Source: Microbispora hainanensis
Lineage (GTDB): Bacteria; Actinomycetota; Actinomycetes; Streptosporangiales; Streptosporangiaceae
Direction of reading: 5' to 3'
Assembly: GCF_006874475.1 (NCBI RefSeq)
Contig: NZ_VIRM01000007.1
Location: 1-64,000 of the forward strand
DNA: 64,000 nucleotides
Position numbers and translations under genes: made by a program. Shown in pieces: positions 42,723-50,370 of this stretch (the stretch's first letter is position 1; each line of letters begins with the position of its first letter). A model generated the notes under the pieces. That model worked only from the letters and a program-made list of their open reading frames with translations. It was not told the DNA's origin and did no database searches.

Positions 42723-43586
42723 GTGAGCGGCGGCAACGTCCGGGTCATCGACATGGCCACCCAGTCGGTCGAGCTCAGGGAAGGACCTCCGGGCACCGCC
42801 CGGTTCGCCGATCTGCCCGCGCGTGACAAGAACGTCGAGATCTGGCTTCCGCATACGGAGATCACCGAGCTGATCGCCCTGCGCACCGACGCCCCGATCG
42901 AGCCGGCGCCGGACGGCGGGCGCAGGGTGTGGCTGCACCACGGCAGCTCCATCAGCCACGGCTCGAACGCCGCCCACCCCACCGCCATCTGGCCCGCCCT
43001 CGCCGCCGCCGCGGGCGGAGTGGAGCTGATCAACCTGGGGTTCGGCGGAAGCGCGATGCTCGACCCGTTCACCGCCCGCACGATGCGGGACACCCCCGCC
43101 GACCTGATCAGCGTCAAGATCGGCATCAACATCGTCAACGGCGACGTGATGCGCCTGCGCGCGTTCACCCCCGCGGTCCACGGCTTCCTCGACACGATCC
43201 GCGAGGGACACCCGGCCACGCCGCTGCTGGTCGTGTCCTCCGTCCTGTGCCCGGTGCAGGAGGACACCCCCGGCCCGCTCGCACCCGACTTCCAGGGCGG
43301 GACCGTGCGGTTCACCGCCACAGGCGACCCGGCCGAGCGCGCCGCCGGGCGGCTGACGCTCAACGTCGTCCGCGACGAGCTCGCCCGGATCGTGGTGCAG
43401 CGCGCGGCCGACGACCCGCACCTGCACTACCTCGACGGCCGCGACCTTTACGGCGAGGCCGACTACGCGGAACTGCCGCTGCCCGACGAGGTGCATCCCG
43501 GCCCGGCGGGACATCGCCGCATCGGCGACAACTTCGCCCGGCTCGTGTTCGGCGCAGGCGGCCCGTTCGCGGTCACGGCCGGCTGA
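42723..43586 (+). CDS. 5'-truncated SGNH/GDSL-family hydrolase
   Basis: The remaining frame from GTG at 42723 encodes 287 residues with an intact esterase core: HHGSSISHG holds the catalytic Ser, GFGGSA is block II, SVKIGINIV block III and DEVHPGPAGHRRIG the Asp/His pair of block V. Full-length relatives have about 380 residues with an N-terminal beta-sandwich; here most of that domain is lost or cannot be translated from a proper start. No ribosome site precedes the GTG. The enzyme, if made, would probably be unstable. I treat it as a likely decaying gene although its frame is open. Confidence 0.6.
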   Translation: MSGGNVRVIDMATQSVELREGPPGTARFADLPARDKNVEIWLPHTEITELIALRTDAPIEPAPDGGRRVWLHHGSSISHGSNAAHPTAIWPALAAAAGGVELINLGFGGSAMLDPFTARTMRDTPADLISVKIGINIVNGDVMRLRAFTPAVHGFLDTIREGHPATPLLVVSSVLCPVQEDTPGPLAPDFQGGTVRFTATGDPAERAAGRLTLNVVRDELARIVVQRAADDPHLHYLDGRDLYGEADYAELPLPDEVHPGPAGHRRIGDNFARLVFGAGGPFAVTAG

Positions 43587-43650
43587 TCGGTATTCCCGCC
43601 GGCGGTGAGGCCCTGATGTGCCCGGGCGGAAATGTGCTGTTACGGTAGGC

Positions 43651-43702
43651 CGCGGTGTGCCGGGAAGTCAGGTCGGCGCCGTCGTCCCGTTGCCCCCAAC
43701 GG
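43651..43702 (+). ncRNA. Candidate structured 5' leader of the potassium transporter operon
   Basis: Two hairpins lie 116-167 bp upstream of the transporter start: GTGCCG(GGAAGTCAGGT)CGGCGC at 43657-43679 with one G-U pair, and a perfect CCGTTG-CCCC-CAACGG at 43687-43702. The first has a purine-rich loop GGGAAGTC that I associate with conserved leaders before cation transporter genes in actinomycetes; that association is from memory. It does not fit the c-di-AMP (ydaO) riboswitch. It may be an ion- or ligand-responsive element or merely a stable leader. Confidence 0.35.
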
Positions 43703-43817
43703 AGGTCTCGGTGGTATCGCAGTCGGCCCGCCGCCTCGGCGACGAGCGCGGGACCCCAGCCTGGCGTGGCCGCCCGCGCGTACGCGTACGGGGCCGCGAC
43801 GGCGGAGAGCCGCGCGC

Positions 43818-45167
43818 ATGAAACTGTTCTGGGCCATGGTGGCGCGCTTCCACCAGCCGGCGCAGGTGATCACGACGGTGTTCGGGGTGACGATCATCCT
43901 GGGCACCGTCCTGCTGTCCAGTCCGCTCGCCACGGCCTCCGGGGCGCCCGCGGACTGGCTCACCGCCCTGTTCACCGCGACGTCGGCGGTGTGCGTGAAC
44001 GGGCTGACCGTCGTCGACACGGCCACGCACTGGTCGGCGTTCGGCGAGGTGGTCATCGCCGTCCTGATCCAGGTGGGCGGTCTCGGCATCATGACCCTGG
44101 CGACCGTCTTCACCCTGCTCGTCTCCCGCAGGCTGGGCCTGCGTGCCCGGTTGTCCGCGCAGGCCGAGACCCGGGTGCTCAACGGCAGCGACCTGCGGCG
44201 CGTCGTGGGCAAGGTGGTGCTGTTCAACCTGACATGCGAGGCGGTCGTGGGCACCGTCCTCACGCTCAGGTTCGTGCTCGGCTATGGCGAGCCCGTCGGG
44301 CGCGGCCTCTACCTGGGCCTGTTCCACGCGGTCTCGTCGTTCAACAACGCCGGTTTCGCGCTGTGGCCCGACAGCCTGGTGAGGTTCGCCGCCGATCCCT
44401 GGGTCTGCCTGACCGTCGCGGCGGCGGTGATCGTGGGCGGGCTCGGCTATCCCGTCGTGTTCGAGCTGCGCCGGTCCTGGCGCCGGCCCAGCCGCTGGTC
44501 GCTGCTGACCCGCATCACGCTCACGGTCACCGCCGTCCTGCTGGCGGGCGGCACCCTGGTCTTCCTCGTCACGGAGTGGACCAACCCCCGCACGCTCGGG
44601 CCGATGGACGAGCACGGCAAGCTGCTCGCCGCGTTCTTCACCGCCGTCATGCCGCGCAGCGCCGGATTCAACAGCCTCGACATCACGCAGATGCACCCCT
44701 CGAGCTGGCTCGTCACCGAGCTGCTGATGTTCGTCGGCGGCGGCAGCGCGGGCACCGCGGGCGGCATCAAGGTCACCACGCTGGGCCTGCTCACGTTCAT
44801 CGTCTGGGCGGAGCTGCGCGGCGAGAGCCGGGTGAACATCGGCCACCGCCGCCTCACCGAGGCGGCGCAGCGGCAGGCGGTCTCGCTGACCGTGCTGAGC
44901 GTCGCCCTGGTCGCGCTCTTCACCTACGTCCTGCTGGTGCTGTCGCCGCAGTCCCTCGACCACGTGCTGTTCGAGGTCGTCTCCGCCTTCGGCACGACCG
45001 GGCTGTCCGTCGGCGTCGCCTCCGCCGCCTCCCCCGCCGCGCAGGTGCTGCTCACGCTGCTGATGTTCGTCGGCCGGATCGGCCCTCTCACGCTGGGCTC
45101 CGCCCTGGCGCTGAAGGATCGCGGCCGGCGCTATGAATTACCGGAGGAGGAGGTCATCGTTGGCTGA
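43818..45167 (+). CDS. KtrB/TrkH-type potassium uptake membrane subunit
   Basis: This 449-residue protein has the four membrane-pore-membrane repeats of the SKT superfamily. The filter glycines lie in TSAVCVNGLTVVD, SSFNNAGFALW, PRSAGFNSLDI and SAFGTTGLSVGV. It carries potassium (possibly with sodium) across the cytoplasmic membrane and works with the RCK subunit encoded next, whose start overlaps its last codons. GGAG lies ten bases before ATG. A long leader with two hairpins precedes it. The length is that of KtrB, not the longer TrkH. Confidence 0.93.
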   Translation: MKLFWAMVARFHQPAQVITTVFGVTIILGTVLLSSPLATASGAPADWLTALFTATSAVCVNGLTVVDTATHWSAFGEVVIAVLIQVGGLGIMTLATVFTLLVSRRLGLRARLSAQAETRVLNGSDLRRVVGKVVLFNLTCEAVVGTVLTLRFVLGYGEPVGRGLYLGLFHAVSSFNNAGFALWPDSLVRFAADPWVCLTVAAAVIVGGLGYPVVFELRRSWRRPSRWSLLTRITLTVTAVLLAGGTLVFLVTEWTNPRTLGPMDEHGKLLAAFFTAVMPRSAGFNSLDITQMHPSSWLVTELLMFVGGGSAGTAGGIKVTTLGLLTFIVWAELRGESRVNIGHRRLTEAAQRQAVSLTVLSVALVALFTYVLLVLSPQSLDHVLFEVVSAFGTTGLSVGVASAASPAAQVLLTLLMFVGRIGPLTLGSALALKDRGRRYELPEEEVIVG

Positions 45168-45822
45168 CATGAGAAACGACCCCGTGGCCGTGATCGGTCT
45201 CGGCCGCTTCGGCACCGCGCTCGCCCTGGAGCTGGTGCGGCGCGGCACCGAGGTGCTCGCCATCGACCACCGCCCCAAGGTGGTGCAGAGCCTCGCGGGC
45301 CAGATCACGCACATCGCCACCGCGGACGCCACCGACCCCGAGGCGTTGCGCCAGCTCGGCCTGCCGGACTTCTACCGCGCGGTGTGCGCCATCGGCAGCG
45401 ACCTGGAGGCGAGCATCCTCACCTCGTCGCTGCTGGTCGAGATGGAGATCGACGACATCTGGGCCAAGGCCGTGAGCCGGCAGCACGGCCGCATCCTCAG
45501 CCGGATCGGCGTCCAGCACGTGGTCTTCCCCGAGCACGACATGGGTGAGCGCGTGGCCCACCTGGTGAGCGGGCGGCTGCTCGACTACATGGAGGTCGAC
45601 GAGAACTTCGCCCTGGTCAAGACCCTTCCGCCCAAGGAGTACGTCGGAGTGCCCCTCGGCGAGTCGAGCCTGCGCCGCAAATACGGGGTGACGGTGGTGG
45701 CGGTCAAGCGGCCGGACGAGGAGTTCACCTACGCCACCGCCGAGACCGAGCTCGGCTATGGCGACGTCATCATCGTGTCCGGCCGTACGGACCAGGTCGA
45801 ACGCTTCGCGGAGCTGCCGTGA
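45160..45822 (+). CDS. KtrA/TrkA-type RCK regulatory subunit
   Basis: This 220-residue peripheral protein has an RCK_N Rossmann domain (VAVIGLGRFGTALALELVRRGTEVLAIDH) that binds ATP/ADP or NAD(H), and an RCK_C domain from about residue 140 (LPPKEYVGVPLGESSLRRKYGVTVVAVKRPD), known in relatives to bind c-di-AMP. It gates the KtrB channel. TTG at 45160 has GGAGGAGG seven bases upstream and overlaps the ktrB stop by 8 bp; an ATG three codons later is the alternative. Confidence 0.92.
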   Translation: MADMRNDPVAVIGLGRFGTALALELVRRGTEVLAIDHRPKVVQSLAGQITHIATADATDPEALRQLGLPDFYRAVCAIGSDLEASILTSSLLVEMEIDDIWAKAVSRQHGRILSRIGVQHVVFPEHDMGERVAHLVSGRLLDYMEVDENFALVKTLPPKEYVGVPLGESSLRRKYGVTVVAVKRPDEEFTYATAETELGYGDVIIVSGRTDQVERFAELP

Positions 45823-45876
45823 CAGCGTGCGGGGAAGGCCGGATGTCCTGCTTTACCGGCCACGGCGTCACGAATT

Positions 45877-45900
45877 CGAGTAACGTCACTACTCGTAGTG
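45877..45900. promoter_or_regulatory. Overlapping inverted repeats upstream of the SpoIIE gene
   Basis: CGAGTA-N7-TACTCG (45877-45895) overlaps CACTAC-TC-GTAGTG (45887-45900). The two structures exclude each other and share the TACTCG arm. They lie 152-175 bp before the phosphatase start, where an operator or a hairpin after the ktr operon could be expected. Confidence 0.4.
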
Positions 45901-46051
45901 ATCAGGTGGGGCCCGCCGCGACTTGACCGTCCGGCCCGAAATGGTGCCATCCGTCGCGGGCATAGGGGAGTGCCGTGTTCACTACGCGGGAAAGAGTAAA
46001 GCCACCAAAGGAATCATGTGCTGACGTGTGGGGGCCGGCTATGGAGTCGCG

Positions 46052-47092
46052 ATGAGTTCCCAGAGCATCTTGCGTGCGTTGCCGTTCATCGCGATTCTCC
46101 TGGTCGTCGTCGTCGACCTGATCACCGGGCCGGGGGTGGGTTTCCTTCCGCTCCTCACGCTGGGCCCGGCCTTCGCGTCGGTCGCGGGCAGCGTGCGCCG
46201 CACGGCCATGGTGGGGCTGCTGGCCCTCGCCATCTGCGTCCCCCTCGCCGTGTACGACGGCCTGCTCGGCCGGACGAGCAACAATCTCACCCTCACCGCG
46301 ATCGTTGGCGTCACCGGCGCGAGCATGCTGGCCAGCCGCCTGCGCAACCGGCGCGAGCGCGAGCTGGCCAACGTCCGCTTGGTCGCCGAGGCGGCCCAGC
46401 GGGTGCTCCTGCGCCCGGTCCCCCGCCGCGCGAGCGACCTGCGGATCGCGCTCTCCTACACCTCCGCCGCGGCGGAGGCCCAGATCGGCGGCGACCTCTA
46501 CGAGGTGGTGACCACCCCGGAGGGCGTACGGATCCTCATCGGCGACGTGCAGGGCAAGGGCCTGGAGGCGGTCGAGACCGCGGCGTGGGTGCTCGGCGCG
46601 TTCCGCGAGGCGGCCTACGACCAGTCCGAGCTCGCCGGTGTGGTCGAGCGGGTGGAGACCAGCCTGGCCCGGCACCTGAGCGGCGAGAAGTTCGTCACCG
46701 CCATACTCGCCGAAGTGCACGAGGGGGAGATCTCGCTGCTCAACTGCGGCCACCCCGCCCCGCTCGTGCTGCGGCGCGACGGCGGCGTCCACTTCGCGGA
46801 GCCGCAGGAGGAGGCCCTCCCGCTCGGGCTCGGCGGGCTCGGCTCGCCCCGGCCCAAGCCCCACCGGGTGCCGTTCGAGGAGGGCGACCAGATCCTCTTC
46901 TACACCGACGGCGTGATCGAGTGCCGCGACCGGCAGGGCCGCTTCTACCCGCTGACGGAGCGGGCCCATCTGCTGCGCGGCACCGATCCCCAGGTGGCGC
47001 TCGACGGGCTGCGCGCCGACCTGCTGCGCCACGCCGGCGGCCCCTTCCCCGACGACGCCGCCATGCTCCTGCTCCGCCGCCATCCCGGATGA
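46052..47092 (+). CDS. Membrane-bound SpoIIE-type PP2C protein phosphatase
   Basis: This 346-residue protein has about four N-terminal membrane helices (residues 8-95) and a SpoIIE phosphatase domain from about 130. Metal-binding acidic motifs are QIGGDLYEV, IGDVQGKG, FYTDGVIE and FPDDAAMLLL. Enzymes of this layout dephosphorylate Ser/Thr on anti-anti-sigma factors and so control stress or developmental sigma factors. No anti-sigma or STAS gene is adjacent, so the target is elsewhere. ATG follows TGGAG. It is transcribed on its own. Confidence 0.92.
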   Translation: MSSQSILRALPFIAILLVVVVDLITGPGVGFLPLLTLGPAFASVAGSVRRTAMVGLLALAICVPLAVYDGLLGRTSNNLTLTAIVGVTGASMLASRLRNRRERELANVRLVAEAAQRVLLRPVPRRASDLRIALSYTSAAAEAQIGGDLYEVVTTPEGVRILIGDVQGKGLEAVETAAWVLGAFREAAYDQSELAGVVERVETSLARHLSGEKFVTAILAEVHEGEISLLNCGHPAPLVLRRDGGVHFAEPQEEALPLGLGGLGSPRPKPHRVPFEEGDQILFYTDGVIECRDRQGRFYPLTERAHLLRGTDPQVALDGLRADLLRHAGGPFPDDAAMLLLRRHPG

Positions 47093-47124
47093 GCCGGCAC
47101 TCCGCGGGTCTGCTCCTCTGACCA

Positions 47125-47290
47125 CTACCGGGCCGGGCGCTCCTGCGCGTTGGCCGTCTCGCGCTCGGTCATGGCGACCGAGCGGCGGAGAAAGTCGTGG
47201 ATCACGCGAGCTGCTCGTCGCTGTAGTCCTCCAGCAGCTCGTCGAGCCTCCTGACGCCGGCCTCCATCGAGCCGTTGATGGGTCCAAATT
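47125..47290 (-). pseudogene. Remnant of a MarR-family regulator, frameshifted
   Basis: The minus strand encodes PINGSMEAGVRRLDELLEDYSDEQLA, then a stop at 47202. One base shifted, it continues as VIHDFLRRSVAMTERETANAQERPAR and stops at 47125. This is the usual C-terminal end of MarR regulators. One missing base near 47204 explains the break, and everything upstream, including the DNA-binding domain, is gone where the MFS fragment begins. MarR/MFS pairs are normally divergent, so a deletion took the MarR 5' half and the shared promoter. Confidence 0.7.
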
Positions 47291-47985
47291 CTCGCGCGTC
47301 CGGTCCCGAGGCAGGGTCGAGCGCCAGACGGTGGCCGGCCCTCCTGGTCGTCCTCCTCGCCGCCTTCATGGACCTGGTGGACACCACCATCGTCACGGTG
47401 GGCCTGCCCGAGATACGGAAGGACCTGTGGGCTACCGACGCCGGCCTGCAGTGGGTGGCGGCCGGCTATGCCCTGGCCTTCGCGCTCATGCTCATCACCG
47501 GCGGCCGCCTCGGCGACGTCTTCGGCCGCAGGAAGACCTTTCTCGCCGGCATCGTGGGCTTCACCATCGCCTCGGCGCCGGCGGGGGCCGCGCAGGGCCC
47601 CGAGACCCTGATCGGCGCGCGCGTCCTGCAGGGCGCGCCGGCTGCGGTGATGATTGCGCAGGTCCTGACCTACATCCAGGTCGGTTTCAGCGCCGCGGAG
47701 CGTCCCCGGGCACTCGGCCTGTACGGCATGGTCCTGGCCCTCGCCGGTGTCAGCGGGCCGCTGCTGGGAGGTCTGCTCATCGACGCCGGCCTCTTCGGCT
47801 GGGACTGGCGCACCATCTTCCTGATCGACTCCGTCTTCCTCCGCTCGAGCGAGCAGGCCCTGTGGGTCATCGTCGGCCTGCTGAGGGTGAGCTTCGTGGC
47901 GAGCTTCCTGCTGCCGTCCGGCCCCGTGCGGCCCGGGCGGGCCGGGCAGGCGGCCGGGACCGGTCGTGATGCGGCGGTCTGCCGC
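47275..47985 (+). pseudogene. Internally deleted DHA2 MFS transporter
   Basis: The first 190 residues are a clear EmrB-type exporter: MDLVDTTIVTVGLPEI, motif A (GGRLGDVFGRRKTFLAG) and motif C (ALAGVSGPLLGGLLID), ending in WDWRTIFLIDSVF. Then the sequence jumps to ALWVIVGLLRVSFVASFLLPSGP, which is the last helix and C-terminus of such proteins. About 250 residues in between are missing, joined without loss of frame, and the proper stop is lost too. Functional transport is very unlikely. The frame runs on into the small gene at 48061. Confidence 0.75.
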
Positions 47986-48060
47986 ACGCCAAACCCCCGT
48001 GACCCGCGGCGTCGTTTACGCGTACGGGTGCCGGGAAGGGCCCCTCGGGCGAGCCGTTCG

Positions 48061-48330
48061 ATGCCGGAGCCGATCATGAAGGTGTCGATGATGAAGGTGC
48101 CGATGATGAACGTGCCGATGATGAACGTGCAGAGCACCGTGGTGAAGCGCGCGGGCGACATCCTGACGTCGGCGATCGGCAGCGTCGTGGGCGCCGTGGC
48201 CGACCCGAAGGGCGCCCTCAAGCAGGTCAAGTCGGTCATGTCGTCGCCGAAGCCTCTCGCCGTCGCCGCCGGTCTCGTCGCGGCGTACGCCCTCGGCTGG
48301 TGGCGCGGCCACCGGGCCGGCTCCCGCTGA
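48061..48330 (+). CDS. Small protein with a C-terminal membrane-like helix and repeated start region
   Basis: This frame encodes up to 89 residues. The conserved-looking part is VQSTVVKRAGDILTSAIGSVVGAVADPKGALKQVKSVMSSPKPLAVAAGLVAAYALGWWRGHRAGSR, with one hydrophobic helix followed by a basic tail. Before it lie four 15-bp repeats, each with the sequence ATGATGAAGGTGCCG or a variant, giving M-M-(K/N)-V-P. Any of six ATG codons could start the protein, and the AAGGTG of one unit could serve as ribosome site for the next. I do not recognise the family. It sits directly before the TPP-enzyme gene. Confidence 0.5.
   Translation: MPEPIMKVSMMKVPMMNVPMMNVQSTVVKRAGDILTSAIGSVVGAVADPKGALKQVKSVMSSPKPLAVAAGLVAAYALGWWRGHRAGSR
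48073..48132 (+). repeat. Four 15-bp repeats carrying tandem start codons
   Basis: Units at 48073, 48088, 48103 and 48118 are ATCATGAAGGTGTCG, ATGATGAAGGTGCCG, ATGATGAACGTGCCG and ATGATGAACGTGCAG. Each unit contains a start codon and the first two an AAGGTG ribosome-site-like hexamer. Confidence 0.85.
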
Positions 48331-48382
48331 ACGGGACCGTTGCGGAACCCGCCCGTACGGTCGAATGCAATCGGAGGCGGAC

Positions 48383-50149
48383 ATGACCGAGATCGTGGGT
48401 GAGAGCCTGGCCCGGCGGCTGGTGGAGTGGGGGGTCGACACGATCTTCGGGCTCCCCGGCGACGGGATCAACGGCCTGATGGAGGGGTTCCGCCGGCACC
48501 GCGAGAAGCTGCGCTTCATCCTGGTGCATCACGAGGAAGCCGCCGCGTTCATGGCGACCGGCTACGCGAAGGCGACCGGCCGGCTCGGCGTGTGCGCCGC
48601 GACCTCGGGGCCGGGCGCCATCCACCTGCTGAACGGCCTGTACGACGCCAAGCTCGACCACGTGCCCGTGCTGGCCCTGACCGGCATGCAGGAGACCTCG
48701 GTGCTGGGCACCCACTATCAGCAGGAGGTCCACCTCGACCGCCTCTATCAGGACGTCGCCGCCTACAACCTGATGGTGACCAACCCGCAGCAGATGCCCG
48801 GCGTGGTCGACCTCGCGGTGCGCACCGCGCTGACCAGGCGGACGGTGTCGCACCTGACCTTCCCCAACGACATCCAGGTGGCGCCCGCGAGCGAGGACCC
48901 TTACCGGCACGTCAGCCCCGGCACCCCGCCCGCGAGCCTGACGACCTGCTCGCTCCCGCCGCTGCGGCCCGTCGAGGAGGACCTGGCGCGGGCGGCCGAG
49001 GTGCTGAACCAGGGTGAGCGGATCGCCATGCTGGTCGGCGTCGGCGCGCGGCACGCCCGCGAGGAGGTGCTGGCGGTCGCCGACAGGCTGGGCAGCCCGA
49101 TCGTGAAGACCCTCCCCGGGAAGGTCGTGGTGCCGGACGACCACCCGCTCACCACCGGCGGGCTCGGCCTGCTCGGCACCGCGCCGAGCGAGGAGCTCAT
49201 GGAGGAGTGCGACACGCTGCTGATGGTCGGCACGTCCTTCCCCTACGGGAAATACCTGCCGCCCGAGGGGCAGGCCCGGGTGGTGCAGATCGACGCAGAC
49301 CCCTCCCTGCTGGGCATCCGGCGGCCGACCGAGGCCCCGGTCGCCGCCGACGCGAAGCTCGCGCTGCGGGCGCTGCTGCCGATGCTCGCCCCGGCGAAGG
49401 ACCGGTCGTTCCTGGAGAAGTACCAGCGCAAGATGGACGCCTGGCGGCGCGACATGAGGGCGCTGCAGGATCCCGGCCGCGATCCGATCGCGCCGCAGTA
49501 CCTCATGGGCTGCGTCGACGAGGCGGCCTCCGGCGACGCCATCCTGACCTGTGACTCCGGGACCATCGCGACGTGGGCCGCGCGGCACTGGACGATCCGC
49601 GGCGGGCGGGAGTTCTACCTGTCGGGCAACCTCGCCACGATGGCCCCGGGCCTGCCGTACGCCATCGGGATGCAGCACGCCTTCCCCGGCCGCCAGGTGA
49701 TCGCGTTCGTGGGCGACGGCGGGTTCGCCATGCTCATGGCCGACTTCCTCACGGCCGTACGGCACGACCTGCCCATCAAGGTCGTGATCAACAACAACAA
49801 CGGCTACGGGCAGATCCTCTGGGAGCAGATCATTCTCGGCTACCCCGAGTATGCCGTGCGGCACCGGCCGCCCGAGGCCGACTTCTCCGCCTGGGCCCGC
49901 GCCTGCGGCGCGTACGGGGCGAAGATCAAGGACCCGATGGACCTGCCGAGGGCGATCCGGGACGCGCTGGCGCACGACGGGCCGGCGCTGGTGGACTGCG
50001 ACGTCAATCCCAACGAGCCGCCGATGCCGGGCAAGGTCAGGTATGAGCAGGCCAAGCACTTCACCGAGGCGTTCCTGCGCGGCCAGCCGCACAAGGCGGG
50101 CGTGCTCGCCACGGTCGCCCGCGACAAGATCAACGAGCTGCTGTCCTGA
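48383..50149 (+). CDS. Thiamine-pyrophosphate enzyme, pyruvate oxidase/quinone pyruvate dehydrogenase-like
   Basis: This 588-residue enzyme has the three-domain layout of POX/AHAS-type TPP enzymes: TPP_enzyme_N with the activating Glu in HHEEAAAFMATGYAK, a central Rossmann domain and TPP_enzyme_C with the metal motif GDGGFAMLMADF followed by VVINNNNGYGQ. The closest types are pyruvate dehydrogenase (quinone) PoxB and pyruvate oxidase; the amphipathic C-terminal tail of E. coli PoxB is not obvious. It would convert pyruvate to acetate or acetyl phosphate, but other 2-oxo acids are possible. ATG follows GGAGG. It is monocistronic. Confidence 0.88.
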   Translation: MTEIVGESLARRLVEWGVDTIFGLPGDGINGLMEGFRRHREKLRFILVHHEEAAAFMATGYAKATGRLGVCAATSGPGAIHLLNGLYDAKLDHVPVLALTGMQETSVLGTHYQQEVHLDRLYQDVAAYNLMVTNPQQMPGVVDLAVRTALTRRTVSHLTFPNDIQVAPASEDPYRHVSPGTPPASLTTCSLPPLRPVEEDLARAAEVLNQGERIAMLVGVGARHAREEVLAVADRLGSPIVKTLPGKVVVPDDHPLTTGGLGLLGTAPSEELMEECDTLLMVGTSFPYGKYLPPEGQARVVQIDADPSLLGIRRPTEAPVAADAKLALRALLPMLAPAKDRSFLEKYQRKMDAWRRDMRALQDPGRDPIAPQYLMGCVDEAASGDAILTCDSGTIATWAARHWTIRGGREFYLSGNLATMAPGLPYAIGMQHAFPGRQVIAFVGDGGFAMLMADFLTAVRHDLPIKVVINNNNGYGQILWEQIILGYPEYAVRHRPPEADFSAWARACGAYGAKIKDPMDLPRAIRDALAHDGPALVDCDVNPNEPPMPGKVRYEQAKHFTEAFLRGQPHKAGVLATVARDKINELLS

Positions 50150-50335
50150 CGGTCGTGCCTCCGGCCGGAGCCGGCCGGGCGAGCGGGCGCGGGGGCCGCT
50201 CGCGGGGTCCTCGCATCCGCGATGTGCAGGCAACGTCGGCATGGAACCCGGTGACGGCCGGCTCGGCGTGACGTAGCTCACATCCCCAACATTTCGAGAT
50301 TTTTGGAACTAAATGCGGGGCCCGGCGGTTACAAC

Positions 50336-50355
50336 CGTTCGATCTATTTCGAACG
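50336..50355. promoter_or_regulatory. Operator candidate CGTTCGA-N6-TCGAACG
   Basis: Perfect 7-bp arms around TCTATT end 15 bp before the start codon of the MFS gene at 50371, where a bound repressor would block transcription or initiation. The form is that of TetR/MarR sites; no such regulator is adjacent. Confidence 0.65.
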
Positions 50356-50370
50356 ATAGCCGGAGCCACG

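Noticed and set aside
43587..43817. c-di-AMP (ydaO) riboswitch before ktrB
   Set aside because: The conserved core of that riboswitch is not visible; only two simple hairpins can be supported.
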